The notes: generated from the letters alone by a model not told the origin. Positions 1 to 8,587 are shown, counted from the first letter of the stretch. The stretch is 64,000 bases of DNA from Streptomyces sp. SID8374 (GCF_009865135.1 NZ_WWGH01000001.1:682001-746000); one strand, 5' to 3'. Made by a program: numbers and translations.

Positions 1-260
1 CCGCGTACGGCTTCGTCCTCGTCTACGCGGACCGGCCCGGCGTGCTGAAGGGCTGGCACGGCCTGGGCGAACTCGCCGCCTTTCCCGGGTCCGTGGAGTG
101 GTACCCCGTACGCGAACCCGGCGAGGCCCTGGCCCATGTGGGCGACCAGCGGGGGTGCACGGGCATGGTGCTGGCCGAGGCGCCGACGGCGGAGCTGGCC
201 CAGCACCGGGCGTGGAGTGCGGCGGTCCGGGTGCGCCCGGTGATCGCGGACACGCCGTGA
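1..260 (+). CDS. C-terminal fragment of an unidentified protein
   Basis: An open frame enters from the left edge (first full codon at 3) and ends with TGA at 258-260, giving about 85 C-terminal residues. It begins AYGFVLVYADRPGVL and ends VRVRPVIADTP. I do not recognise it with certainty. The hydrophobic strand followed by helix-forming segments would fit the C-terminal lobe of an ATP-grasp type ligase, but that is a guess. The stop lies 7 bases before the start of the downstream MFS gene, and that spacing contains the GGGCGGGG ribosome binding site. The two are therefore probably co-transcribed, and the transporter may export the product made upstream. Confidence 0.6.
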   Translation, partial: AYGFVLVYADRPGVLKGWHGLGELAAFPGSVEWYPVREPGEALAHVGDQRGCTGMVLAEAPTAELAQHRAWSAAVRVRPVIADTP

Positions 261-267
261 GGGCGGG

Positions 268-1482
268 GTGAGCGCTGAACGCACCTGGCGACAAAGGCGG
301 TTCAGCGGGCCGCAGGCCTTCCTGCTGGCGGGCTCGTTCCTGATCACGCTGGGCAGCTTCGCGGTGCTGCCGTACATGTCGGTGCTGCTGCACCAGCGGC
401 TCGGCCTGGGTCTCGGCACGGTCGGTTTCGTGCTGGCGGTGGCCTCGCTGATCCAGTTCGCCGGGGGTGTGGTGGCGGGGCCGGTCGCCGCGCGGATCGG
501 GCTGCGGCGGTCGATGCTGCTGGCGCTGGCGCTGCGTACGGCCGGATTCGCCGCGTTCGTACCGGGGTTGACCAGTCCCGTACTGGCGATCGGCGCGCTG
601 CTGCTGGTGTCGGCGGGTGCGGCGCTCTACCTCCCCGCCAACAAGGCCTATCTGGTGGCCGGTTCACCGGATGAGGACCGGCCTCGGCTCCTGTCGGCGA
701 GCAGTTCGGCGTTCAACGCGGGGATGGCGCTCGGCCCACCGGCGGCGGCTCCGCTGGTGATGGGCTCCCCCGGGGTGCTCTTCTCGTGCGTCGCCGGGCT
801 GTTCGCGCTGGTCGGGGTGGGGCACGCGTTCCTGCCGCGCGAGGAGGTGCGTCCGGGGGCGGTCGCATCCCAGGAGCCCCCGTCCCGCGAACCACGCTCC
901 GGGCTCTCACCGTTCCTGGTCACGGTGGTGAGCGTCTACGCGTTCATGTTCTTCCAGCACTACCTGGCGCTGTACGCGGTCCCCCGGACGTCGGCGGGTT
1001 TCTACGGCATGGTCCTGATGGGGTACGCGGCCCTCCTCGTCGTCGGCCAGCCGCTACTGGCGGAGTGGATCGCCGCCCTGAGCTATCCGGCGGCGCTGCG
1101 GTGGGGGTTCGGGGCCATGGCGGCGGGGATGGCGGCCATCGCCGGGGGCGGGCACGTCGGCATCGCGGTGGGCGGGGCGCTGCTCTGCCTGGGCGAGATC
1201 GTGCTGTTCCTGAAGAACGACCTGGAGGCGCTGGCCCGTTCGTCCGCGCCTCCGGCCACCGTGTTCGGACGGCAGCGGCTCGCGGCGGGCATCGGGGCGT
1301 TCGCCAGCGGGGTGGTGGGCGGGCAGCTGTACGCGGCGGCGGAGTCGGCCGGCTCGGCGCGGGCGTTCTGGGTGGCGGTCGCCCTCCAGTGCCTGCTGCT
1401 GCCGGTGTTCCTGCTGGGCCGCCGTACCGCCCGGGGCCGGTCGGAGCCCCGGGCGGAGACGGCATCCGAACTACGTGGCTGA
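268..1482 (+). CDS. MFS transporter (drug/efflux type)
   Basis: A 404-residue integral membrane protein with the alternating hydrophobic segments of a 12-helix major facilitator. An early RIGLRRSMLLA loop sits between helices 2 and 3, where the MFS signature lies, and a hydrophilic central loop around residues 190-210 (EEVRPG through PREPRSG) separates the two six-helix halves. It probably exports a small molecule by proton antiport. The GTG start at 268 is preceded directly by a G-rich ribosome binding site and follows the partial upstream gene by 7 bases. The 3' end overlaps the convergent sigma factor gene by 12 bases. The substrate cannot be told from sequence. Confidence 0.85.
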   Translation: MSAERTWRQRRFSGPQAFLLAGSFLITLGSFAVLPYMSVLLHQRLGLGLGTVGFVLAVASLIQFAGGVVAGPVAARIGLRRSMLLALALRTAGFAAFVPGLTSPVLAIGALLLVSAGAALYLPANKAYLVAGSPDEDRPRLLSASSSAFNAGMALGPPAAAPLVMGSPGVLFSCVAGLFALVGVGHAFLPREEVRPGAVASQEPPSREPRSGLSPFLVTVVSVYAFMFFQHYLALYAVPRTSAGFYGMVLMGYAALLVVGQPLLAEWIAALSYPAALRWGFGAMAAGMAAIAGGGHVGIAVGGALLCLGEIVLFLKNDLEALARSSAPPATVFGRQRLAAGIGAFASGVVGGQLYAAAESAGSARAFWVAVALQCLLLPVFLLGRRTARGRSEPRAETASELRG

Positions 1483-2142
1483 ACCGGCGGACACCGTCAC
1501 CCGCTCCCCCGGTTCCGTACGCCACTGCCCGGCCAGCTCCCGGCGGGCGCGCGCCACGCGGGAGCGCACCGTACCGACGGGGCAGCCCGCCGCGTCCGCC
1601 GCCTCCTCGTAGGAGAGGCCCAGCACCTGGGTCAGGACGAAGGCCTGGCGGCGCGCCGGGTCCAGGTGGCCGAGGGCGTCGAAGACCGCGACGGACTCGT
1701 CGAAGCCGGGGAGGTGGCGCGGCTGGGCCCGTTCCGCCGCGCCCTGCCAGTCGGCGGTGTCGGCGGTCCGGGGGCGTACGGCGGCCGTGCGGTGGCGGTC
1801 GATGACGACGCGCCGGGCGATGGAGAGGAGCCAGGTGCGGGCGCAGGAGCGTCCGGCGAAGCGGGCCAGTCCGCTCATCGCCCGCAGGTAGGTCTCCTGG
1901 GCGAGGTCGTCGGCGCCGGGGACGTCGGCGCTGAGGTAGGCGACGAACCGGCGGACGTCCTCGTAGGTCGCCCTGACGAAGCGGTCGGCGGCCTCCCGGT
2001 CGCCGCCGCCCGCGGCCAGGGCCCAGTCGGTGATCTGTACGTCGTTCTGGCGGGTGGCGTACACCCGGGGCCGGGGCACCGGGGTGACGGGCGGCCCGGC
2101 GGGGAGGGGGGTGGCAGTAAGGGTCACAGCAGTCCTTCGCAT
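1471..2142 (-). CDS. ECF RNA polymerase sigma factor
   Basis: Group IV sigma factor of about 223 residues. Region 2 is clear (ADDLAQETYLRAM, then CARTWLLSIARRVVIDRHR), followed by a linker rich in Arg and Asp, and region 4 (GLSYEEAADAAGCPVGTVRSR), the helix-turn-helix that reads the -35 element. It directs core polymerase to a stress or metal regulon. I chose the ATG at 2142; the frame stays open 40 codons further upstream, but that part is Pro-rich and unlike the family. It lies downstream of, and in line with, a His-rich membrane protein (2310-2960). That neighbour lacks an anti-sigma zinc motif but could be the sensor. The 3' end overlaps the convergent MFS gene. Confidence 0.88.
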   Translation of the reverse strand: MRRTAVTLTATPLPAGPPVTPVPRPRVYATRQNDVQITDWALAAGGGDREAADRFVRATYEDVRRFVAYLSADVPGADDLAQETYLRAMSGLARFAGRSCARTWLLSIARRVVIDRHRTAAVRPRTADTADWQGAAERAQPRHLPGFDESVAVFDALGHLDPARRQAFVLTQVLGLSYEEAADAAGCPVGTVRSRVARARRELAGQWRTEPGERVTVSAGSAT

Positions 2143-2309
2143 CCTGGCGGAGCCCTGGCGTGGTCGTCGGCCCGGCTCCGCGGGGCCGGGCCGCGCGGAC
2201 GGCCCTGGGGGCGGGTCCGGCGGTACCGGCATGCCTGTTACGGGTGTGGGCGCCGAGCGCACACCCGTACCGCCGCCGGGTCACACGGGACCGGGCGGGC
2301 GGTTGGAGC

Positions 2310-2960
2310 TCACAGGGAGGGGACGGGAAGCGGTGGACCGCGCCGGGAGATGGCGTGCAGGGCGAGGAGGTCCTGGGCGCGGCGGCCCGGGCGGCGGCGG
2401 GCGCGCGGCCGGACGGGCGAAACACCGGCGAAGGGCGTCGCCGACCAGAGGCGCCAGGCCGTCCGCAGCGGGGCCTGGACGAAGAGGGCCAGGCAGCGGC
2501 CCAGCCGGGCGAGCGCCACCTCGCCGCGCCACAGCCACCAGCCGCAGACCAGCCCGGCGACCGCGTGGGAGGCGGCCATGCCGGTGGTGAAGACGGAGGC
2601 GTCGAAGGCCGCCAGCAGCTCCATCCGGTGCGAGACGTCCCCGGCCGGGCCCGTATGGGAGGCGTGGGACATCGCCCCGTGCGCGTGGTGCGCGCCGCCC
2701 GTGGCGGAGGCGGTGAAGTAGGCGTGCAGCCCCAACTGGCCCAGGACATGGGCCGAGACGGTGACCGGGGCGTTCCGTTCACGGCGGGCGAGCCACCAGC
2801 CTGCGGGGGCGACCGGTACGAGGACGGCCGCCAGGGACGGTAAGGGCAGCGGTCCGCCGGACATCAGGGCATGGCCGAGCCCGGACACGGCGACGCACAC
2901 GACCGCGAACAGCGCGGTGCGGGCGAGGCGGAGTGCGGTTCCGGCTCCCATGGCGACCAT
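2310..2960 (-). CDS. His-rich integral membrane protein
   Basis: A 216-residue protein with about five hydrophobic segments. The middle loop carries a cluster of histidines (GGAHHAHGAMSHASH, roughly residues 88-102), the sort of segment that binds Cu, Zn or Ni. The C-terminal 45 residues are Arg/Pro-rich and probably cytoplasmic. Two ATG codons (2960 and 2951) could start it; neither has a strong ribosome binding site. It is transcribed toward the ECF sigma factor gene, 167 bases away, so a role in sensing or handling metal together with that sigma factor is plausible but inferred. I do not recognise the family. Confidence 0.65.
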   Translation of the reverse strand: MVAMGAGTALRLARTALFAVVCVAVSGLGHALMSGGPLPLPSLAAVLVPVAPAGWWLARRERNAPVTVSAHVLGQLGLHAYFTASATGGAHHAHGAMSHASHTGPAGDVSHRMELLAAFDASVFTTGMAASHAVAGLVCGWWLWRGEVALARLGRCLALFVQAPLRTAWRLWSATPFAGVSPVRPRARRRPGRRAQDLLALHAISRRGPPLPVPSL

Positions 2961-3045
2961 CGTGCCAGCCGCACCCGCCTCGCGGAGAAGACCAGCAGAT
3001 GCGGAAACAACGGGAGTTCACCCCGTTTGCCCCAGGCGTCACAGG

Positions 3046-3061
3046 TGTGATTCATGTCACA
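3046..3061. promoter_or_regulatory. Perfect Crp/FNR-type operator
   Basis: TGTGATTCATGTCACA is a perfect inverted repeat (TGTGA, 6-base spacer, TCACA). It fits both the E. coli CRP consensus and the looser GTGNNNNNNGNCAC pattern that I recall for Streptomyces Crp. It lies between two divergent genes, 85 bases before the start of the His-rich membrane protein and 121 bases before the ferric-reductase-like gene, so it could control either. Confidence 0.6.
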
Positions 3062-3181
3062 TGACCCTCGGGGGAACTTTCACCTCTCCCCCGCCGACTG
3101 CTCCAACAACGCGCCTGCACACGCCTCGTGGCCCGGGGCCGGTGCATCCGCCCCGCCCGCCGACGTCCCCGAAGAGGCCGC

Positions 3182-4201
3182 ATGACGAACCAGCCCCCCG
3201 TACCCGAACCGGCAGCGGCCGCCGAACTCCCCACCGACTCCCCCGAGATCACGTCGCCGGAGACTCAACTACCCGGCCCGCGCCAGCCCCGTACCGCACA
3301 GCGCACCACCCTCCGCTCCGATCTGCGCGCCTCGTGGCCCGACGGGCTCGTGGCGCTCCTGGTGACGGCGGCCGTCTTCGTCCTGCTCTACATACGCATC
3401 CGCAACAAGACCTCCTCCACGGTCTCCGTGATGCCGTTCATGGCCGACGCGGGCGGCTTCTGGATGTACTTCCTCAGCCAGGCGTTCGGCTGGTCCGCGC
3501 TGCTCTGGGCCTGGGGAACGGTCGTCCTCGGCCTCCTGCTCTCCGGGCAGCGCCCGTCGCGCCTGCCGCTCTCGGGCCCCCGCCTGGAGCGCCTGCACCG
3601 CACCACGAGCCTCAACACCATCGCGCTGATCACCGCCCATGCGCTGCTGTTCGGCGCCGAGTTGTTCCGGCACTCCACCGACGCCTGGAACTCCGCACTG
3701 GCCACCTCGTTCGTCGAGACGTTCGTCCCGGGCGGCTACACCTCGGGGACCGGCCAGATCGCCATCCCGATCGGCCAGGCGGCGCTGTACCTGGCGATCC
3801 CGCTCGGCCTGCTCTTCTACGTACGCCACCGCATCGGCCCGAAGACCTGGCGCGTCCTGCACCGGTTCGTGATCGTGGTCTACGTGCTGAGCGTCTGGCA
3901 CACCCTGCTGTACGGGACGAACGTCTGGTACGACGGCTGGTTCCGCACCAGCGTCTGGCTCCTCCAGCTGCCGATCGCCGCCCTGCTGCTCGTCCGCCTG
4001 CTGCGCCCGGCCCGCCGCTCCGAGAAGCTGCCCCTCGCGCCCGGTGCCGCCGCCTCCCGGACCGGCTGGGCGCTGCGCCTGGGCGGCCGGCTCGCGGTGG
4101 TGGGGGTCATGGTGGCGCTGGTCGTGGTGGTGGCCAGCGGGAGCGACGGCGGACGGACCGTACCGCCGGACGACACCTCCTCCACCCACAACCACGACTG
4201 A
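3182..4201 (+). CDS. Ferric-reductase-like transmembrane domain protein
   Basis: A 339-residue membrane protein. After a Pro-rich cytoplasmic tail (about 60 residues) come roughly six to seven helices resembling the haem-binding core of ferric reductases, NADPH oxidases and MsrQ. Histidines in helices (TTSLNTIALITAHALLFG, VLHRFVIVVYVLSVWH) are at positions able to ligate two b-type haems. The C-terminus ends His-rich (STHNHD) after a last helix. No FAD/NAD domain is present, so it needs a partner or serves as an electron carrier in the membrane. The start at 3182 follows a GAAGAGG site; an upstream in-frame ATG at 3128 is less likely. A Crp-type operator lies 121 bases upstream. Confidence 0.75.
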   Translation: MTNQPPVPEPAAAAELPTDSPEITSPETQLPGPRQPRTAQRTTLRSDLRASWPDGLVALLVTAAVFVLLYIRIRNKTSSTVSVMPFMADAGGFWMYFLSQAFGWSALLWAWGTVVLGLLLSGQRPSRLPLSGPRLERLHRTTSLNTIALITAHALLFGAELFRHSTDAWNSALATSFVETFVPGGYTSGTGQIAIPIGQAALYLAIPLGLLFYVRHRIGPKTWRVLHRFVIVVYVLSVWHTLLYGTNVWYDGWFRTSVWLLQLPIAALLLVRLLRPARRSEKLPLAPGAAASRTGWALRLGGRLAVVGVMVALVVVVASGSDGGRTVPPDDTSSTHNHD

Positions 4202-4236
4202 CCGGCGCGTCCGCCAGGCCACGTACGCTCGGGCCC

Positions 4237-5103
4237 ATGACCACTCATGATCTTCCCGTGATCGCCGCCGTCGACGGTTCCACCCACAGCTGGCAGGCGC
4301 TGGACTGGGCCGCGCGGGAGGCCGCGCGGCGCCACCTGCCGCTGCTGATCGTCCATGTCCGGCCGCTCACCCGGAACGTCGACGAGGAGACCGGGCGGCG
4401 CGAGGCGGACGAGCTGCTCGCCGAGGCCGTACGCCGGAGCGAGCTGGTCGCACCGGCGTCGCACCCCTCGACGCTGGCCCCGCTGGACTTCCCGGCGGCC
4501 GCCCTGGTCTCGCTCGGCCGTGACGCGTCGATGGTCGTCGTCGGCTCGCGGGGGCTCGGCGGTTTCCGGTCGCTGATGATCGGCTCCAACAGCCTGGCCA
4601 CCGCGTCGATGGCGAGCTGCCCGGTCGTCATCGTGCAGGACGGCCGCTCGGACGAGGACGACCGGCCCGAGGACGAGGAGGCCCACTCCGACATCGTGGC
4701 GGGGGTCGCCGCCGACGAGAGCAGCGAGGCGGTCCTGGAGTTCGCCTTCGCCACCGCCGCCACCCGGCCCGGCGCACGGCTGCGGATCGTGCACGGCTGG
4801 ACGATGTTCTCCTCGATGCTCGCGGGCGGGCCGGTCTTCGACCGGGAGACGGCGTCGGGCTCGGCCGCGCGGAGCCTGGCCGAGGTGACCTCGGGCTGGC
4901 AGGAGCGGTACCCGCAGGTCGAGGTCGTACGGGAGCCGGTCAACGGCTCCGCCTCGCGCACCCTGGTCACGGCCTCCGCCACGGCCGCCCTGACCGTGAT
5001 CGGGCGCCGCAAGGGCGGGGAGGCGCTCGGTCTCGGCCTCTCCCCGGTGGCCCAGACGACGGTCACGCACGCGCTGGGACCGGTCGCGGTCGTGCCCTGC
5101 TGA
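4237..5103 (+). CDS. Universal stress protein, tandem UspA domains
   Basis: A 288-residue cytoplasmic protein made of two UspA repeats. The first starts VIAAVDGSTHSWQALDW and carries the nucleotide-binding G-2X-G-9X-G-(S/T) type loop (VVGSRGLGGFRSLMIGS). The second (DIVAGVAADESSEAVLEFA) ends with a degenerate loop (IGRRKGGEALGLGLSP). Proteins of this kind bind ATP and modulate survival under oxygen limitation and other stress. The start is the ATG at 4237, 35 bases after the upstream stop. The last codons and the stop are duplicated in tandem just beyond the gene (5079-5126). Confidence 0.9.
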   Translation: MTTHDLPVIAAVDGSTHSWQALDWAAREAARRHLPLLIVHVRPLTRNVDEETGRREADELLAEAVRRSELVAPASHPSTLAPLDFPAAALVSLGRDASMVVVGSRGLGGFRSLMIGSNSLATASMASCPVVIVQDGRSDEDDRPEDEEAHSDIVAGVAADESSEAVLEFAFATAATRPGARLRIVHGWTMFSSMLAGGPVFDRETASGSAARSLAEVTSGWQERYPQVEVVREPVNGSASRTLVTASATAALTVIGRRKGGEALGLGLSPVAQTTVTHALGPVAVVPC

Positions 5104-5126
5104 CCGGTCGCGGTCGTGCGCTGCTG
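5079..5126 (+). repeat. 24-bp tandem duplication across a stop codon
   Basis: Two copies of a 24-base unit (5079-5102 and 5103-5126) differ at one base. The first encodes the final residues of the universal stress protein; the second starts inside its stop codon. It looks like a recent slippage duplication. Confidence 0.85.
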
Positions 5127-5162
5127 ACCGGGACGGCCTGCCCTGTGACCGGTCGGCCTGTC

Positions 5163-5183
5163 GGCTTCCGGGCGGCGGAAGCC
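5163..5183 (+). terminator. Hairpin after the universal stress protein gene
   Basis: An 8-bp perfect stem (GGCTTCCG / CGGAAGCC) with a 5-base loop, 60 bases past the stop. It has no U-tract, as is common in streptomycetes. Confidence 0.55.
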
Positions 5184-5265
5184 TCTTCGGGGCGGCTTCG
5201 CCTTGCCGCCTTCCCGAGGGCGCAGGCCCCTTGGCGTGGTGGGCCGCTTGACCGAGACTTGACCG

Positions 5266-5745
5266 ATGACACAGCGTGTGGCACTCGCGACCGTGATGGA
5301 CCGGCTCGCCATCGATGATGTGATCACCGGTTACGCCATGACCGTGGACGACGGCGACTGGCCCGCGTACGAAGCCCTGTTCACCCCGGACGGCCGCGCC
5401 GACTACACGGGCGCGGGCGGGGTGGAGGGCCCGGCGGACGAGATCGCGCGCTGGCTCACCGGGACGATGCGCCTCTTCACGATCCGCCAGCACCTGATCG
5501 TCAACCGGCGCATCGGCCTCCAGGACCTGGGCGGCTACCCGGGCGACCGGGCGCAGGTGCGGGCCGACTACCTCAACCCGATGCGCCTGGCGCGGGAGCA
5601 TGGGGCGGACCCGGCCGGTGACACCGCCCCGGACTTCGTCTCCGGCGGGCGGTACACCTTCGAGCTGCACCGTACGGACCCGGGCTGGCGGATACGTACG
5701 GTCACTGTCCACGAGAAGTGGCGCCGCGCCCCCGAGACGGCCTGA
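5266..5745 (+). CDS. SnoaL-like / NTF2-fold protein
   Basis: A 159-residue single-domain protein of the NTF2-like cone fold. It starts with an N-terminal helix pair (MDRLAIDDVITGYAMTVDDGDW), then YEALFTPDGRADYTGAGGVEGP, which lines the pocket, and four C-terminal strands (GRYTFELHRTDPGWRIRTVTV). This pattern matches the SnoaL_4 group, which includes polyketide cyclases, hydratases and many uncharacterised small-molecule enzymes. The substrate cannot be inferred. It sits between the stress protein and lnt on the same strand, 123 bases before lnt. Confidence 0.8.
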   Translation: MTQRVALATVMDRLAIDDVITGYAMTVDDGDWPAYEALFTPDGRADYTGAGGVEGPADEIARWLTGTMRLFTIRQHLIVNRRIGLQDLGGYPGDRAQVRADYLNPMRLAREHGADPAGDTAPDFVSGGRYTFELHRTDPGWRIRTVTVHEKWRRAPETA

Positions 5746-5868
5746 ACCGCACTCTTCGGCCGGGGGTGTCCTGTGTCCGGTGGGGATCACCTCCCCCACA
5801 CTGGGTACACAGAGCTGACCTGGCAGATCACGCGGCTGCTCACCCGCGCGGGACGAGGAGGGCACGGC

Positions 5869-7590
5869 ATGCGGATGCGGGGCGGAAAGGTTCCGGCGCC
5901 CGGCGGGGAGCCGCAGGCCGAGGGCAAACCGTCGGCCGAAGGGAAGCCGTCGGCCGAGCGCAAGCCGTCCGCCCAGGAAGAGCCGCCGGCCGACGGGCAG
6001 CCCGTCCGTCGGTCGCTTCCCGCCTCCGGCTGGGGCCGGGCAGCCTTGGCGCTCCTCGCCGGGGCGCTGCCCGCCCTCGCGTTCCCCGCGCCGTCCCTCT
6101 GGTGGCTGGCCTATGTCGCGCTCGTCCCCTGGCTGCTGCTGATCCGCTCGGCGGAGACGACGCGGCGGGCGGCGCTGGACGGCTGGATCGGCGGAACCGG
6201 CTTCGTCATCGCCGTCCACCACTGGCTGATGCCGAGCCTGCACATCTTCATCGTGCTGCTGGCCGCGCTGCTGGGCCTGCTGTGGGCGCCCTGGGGCGTG
6301 CTGGTGCAGCGGCTGCTCGGCGGCGTGCCGTCCGCGCTGCGGGCCGCCGCCGCGGTGGTGGCCGTGCCGTCGGGGTGGCTGGTGATCGAGTTGGTCCGTT
6401 CCTGGGAGGGGCTCGGCGGGCCCTGGGGGCTGCTCGGCGCGAGCCAGTGGGAGGTGGCCCCGGCGCTGCGGGTGGCGTCGGTGGGCGGGGTGTGGCTGGT
6501 GAGCCTGCTGGTGGTGGCGGTCAACACGGCGCTGGTCCTGGTGACGATCGCCCGGACCGGGGCCCGGACGACGGGCGGGGTGCTGCTGGTGGTGTGTGCC
6601 CTGGCCGTGACCGCCACGTGGGCCTGGGCGCCGCAGCCGGGGAACGCGGGGACGGCCAGGATCGCCGTCGTACAGCCGGGTGTCGTCGCGGGCCCCGGCA
6701 GCGTGGAGCGGCGGCTGGCCCGGGGCGAGGAGCTGACCCGTACGGTGGCGGGGCGGGACGTCGACCTCGTGGTGTGGGGCGAGAGCAGCATCGGGGCGGG
6801 CGCCTGGCACGCCCCCGAGACCGCCCGGCGGCTCGCGGCGCTCTCCCGGGAGACCGGGGCCGATCTGCTGGTCAATGTGGACGCCCGGCAGACGGACGGG
6901 TCGGGCCGGAGCGGGATCTTCAAGTCGGCGGTGCTCGTGGGTCCTGACGGGCCGACCGGGGACCGGTACGACAAGATGCGCCTGGTGCCGTTCGGTGAGT
7001 ACATCCCGGCGCGCTCCCTCCTCGGGTGGGCGACCTCCGTCGGCAAGGCGGCGGGCGAGGACCGGCTGCGCGGCGACCGGCAGGTGGTGATGACACTGCC
7101 CGACAGCGACCGGAGGCTGCGGATCGGCCCGCTGGTCTGCTTCGAGTCCGCGTTCCCCGACATGAGCCGACGGCTGACCCGGGACGGCGCCCAGGTGCTC
7201 GTCGCCCAGTCCGCCACCTCCACCTTCCAGGAGAGCTGGGCACCGGCCCAGCACGCGTCCCTGGGAGCGCTGCGGGCCGCCGAGAACGGCCGCCCCATGG
7301 TGCACGCGACGCTCACCGGGATCAGCGCCGTCCACGGGCCGCGCGGCGAGCGGATCGGGAAGCCGCTCGGTACGGACGAGAGCGCGGCCGCCGTGTACGA
7401 CGTACCGCTGACGCGCGGCACCACGCTCTACGGCCGCTTCGGCGACTGGGCGGTGTACGGGGCCCTGGCGGCGCTGGCCGCCCTGTGCGCGGCCGAGGGG
7501 CTGCGGGCGCTCAGGAGGAGGCCTGCTCCAGGGACTCCCGGACGATCCGCTCGCACAGCTCATGGGTCGCCAGAGCGTCCTGAGCGCTGA
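5869..7590 (+). CDS. lnt: Apolipoprotein N-acyltransferase
   Basis: Lnt transfers the third acyl chain to the N-terminal Cys of lipoproteins in the cytoplasmic membrane. The 573-residue protein has a hydrophilic N-terminal tail with repeated EGKPSAE-like units, about six membrane helices, and a C-terminal nitrilase-fold domain. The catalytic triad is visible: Glu305 in WGESS, Lys369 in YDKMRLVPFGEY and Cys424 in LVCFES. I chose the ATG at 5869 because GAGGAGGG lies 6 bases before it; the frame is open from 5773. The 3' end overlaps the convergent Gfo/Idh gene by 80 bases. Streptomycetes often carry two Lnt paralogues, so this may be one of a pair. Confidence 0.9.
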   Translation: MRMRGGKVPAPGGEPQAEGKPSAEGKPSAERKPSAQEEPPADGQPVRRSLPASGWGRAALALLAGALPALAFPAPSLWWLAYVALVPWLLLIRSAETTRRAALDGWIGGTGFVIAVHHWLMPSLHIFIVLLAALLGLLWAPWGVLVQRLLGGVPSALRAAAAVVAVPSGWLVIELVRSWEGLGGPWGLLGASQWEVAPALRVASVGGVWLVSLLVVAVNTALVLVTIARTGARTTGGVLLVVCALAVTATWAWAPQPGNAGTARIAVVQPGVVAGPGSVERRLARGEELTRTVAGRDVDLVVWGESSIGAGAWHAPETARRLAALSRETGADLLVNVDARQTDGSGRSGIFKSAVLVGPDGPTGDRYDKMRLVPFGEYIPARSLLGWATSVGKAAGEDRLRGDRQVVMTLPDSDRRLRIGPLVCFESAFPDMSRRLTRDGAQVLVAQSATSTFQESWAPAQHASLGALRAAENGRPMVHATLTGISAVHGPRGERIGKPLGTDESAAAVYDVPLTRGTTLYGRFGDWAVYGALAALAALCAAEGLRALRRRPAPGTPGRSARTAHGSPERPER

Positions 7591-8419
7591 GCACCTTGCC
7601 CGCGCGGACCGCGTCCAGGAACGCGTGGACGCACGCCTCGATCCCGCGCTGCCGGGCCACCGGCACCCAGTCGCCGCGCCGGCGGATGCTGGGCTGGCCC
7701 TTGTGGTCGACGATGTCGGCGAGGTTGAGGACCTGGCGCTTGGTGTCCCGGCCGGAGACTTCGAGGATCTCCTCGGTCGACCCGTTCAGCCGGTTCATCA
7801 TCCCGATCGCGGTGAAGCCGTCGCCCGAGAGCTGGAGCACCACGTGGTGCATCAGGCCGTCCACGATCCGGGCGCGCACAGTGGTGTGGTCGACGGGCCC
7901 GGGAACCAGGAAGCGCAGGGTGTCGACGACATGGATGAAGTCGTCCAGCACCAGGGCGCGGGGGTCCTCGGGGAGGCCGACGCGGTTCTTCTGCATCAGG
8001 ATCAGCTCGCGCGGGTGCTCGGCGCACTGGGCGTAGCTCGGCGCGAAGCGGCGGTTGAAACCGACGGCGAGGCTGACACCCCGCTCCTCGGCGAGGTTCA
8101 CCAGCCGCTCGGACTCCGCGTACTCGTACGCGATCGGCTTGTCGACATAGGTGGCGACCCCGGCTTCGAGGAGCCGTCCCACGATCTCCGGGTGGACGGC
8201 GGTCGGGGCGTGCACGAAGGCCGCGTCGAGTCCTTCGGCGAGCAGCGAGTCCAGGGTGGTGTGCCGGGCCCCGGCCGGGATGCGGTGGGTGTCGCCGACC
8301 GTTTCGAGCGTGGCGGGCGTACGGGTCTGGAGGTGCAGTTCGACCCCCGGTACGGCGCTCAGCACCGGCAGGTACGCCTTCTGCGCGATGTCGCCGAGCC
8401 CGATGCAACCGACCTTCAC
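7511..8419 (-). CDS. Gfo/Idh/MocA family oxidoreductase
   Basis: A 302-residue NAD(P)-dependent dehydrogenase. The N-terminal Rossmann fold begins VKVGCIGLGDIAQKAYLP, and the conserved EKP-like motif appears as YVDKPIAYE with the catalytic Lys around residue 98. A C-terminal beta-sheet domain follows (NRLNGSTEEILEVSGRD). Such enzymes act on sugars, inositols or similar polyols; the substrate is unknown. The GTG start at 8419 is supported by GGGAG 6 bases upstream. The last 80 bases overlap the 3' end of lnt on the other strand, so both strands code there. Confidence 0.88.
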   Translation of the reverse strand: MKVGCIGLGDIAQKAYLPVLSAVPGVELHLQTRTPATLETVGDTHRIPAGARHTTLDSLLAEGLDAAFVHAPTAVHPEIVGRLLEAGVATYVDKPIAYEYAESERLVNLAEERGVSLAVGFNRRFAPSYAQCAEHPRELILMQKNRVGLPEDPRALVLDDFIHVVDTLRFLVPGPVDHTTVRARIVDGLMHHVVLQLSGDGFTAIGMMNRLNGSTEEILEVSGRDTKRQVLNLADIVDHKGQPSIRRRGDWVPVARQRGIEACVHAFLDAVRAGKVLSAQDALATHELCERIVRESLEQASS

Positions 8420-8587
8420 AGGGGTCTCCCTCTCGCCGTGCCGTGGGGTGTCCGGATCGCCGTGCCGTGCTGTCGTGCCGTGCTGGTGTTCCGGTGCGGG
8501 CAGCATACGGGGCCGTGGTCGCCCAGCTTCCGGCCGCCCGGAAAGAAATGCCTGGCCAGGGCCGTGATCTTGGTCCAGGATGACCGG

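Noticed and set aside
944..2782. 612-codon open frame on the minus strand
   Set aside because: It crosses the MFS, sigma and membrane-protein genes in another frame and has the composition of a shadow frame.
3880..7563. Very long open frame on the minus strand
   Set aside because: It is antisense to the ferric-reductase-like, stress-protein, SnoaL-like and lnt genes. Its Pro/Gly/Arg/Ala-rich product has no domain, as expected from high-GC shadow frames.
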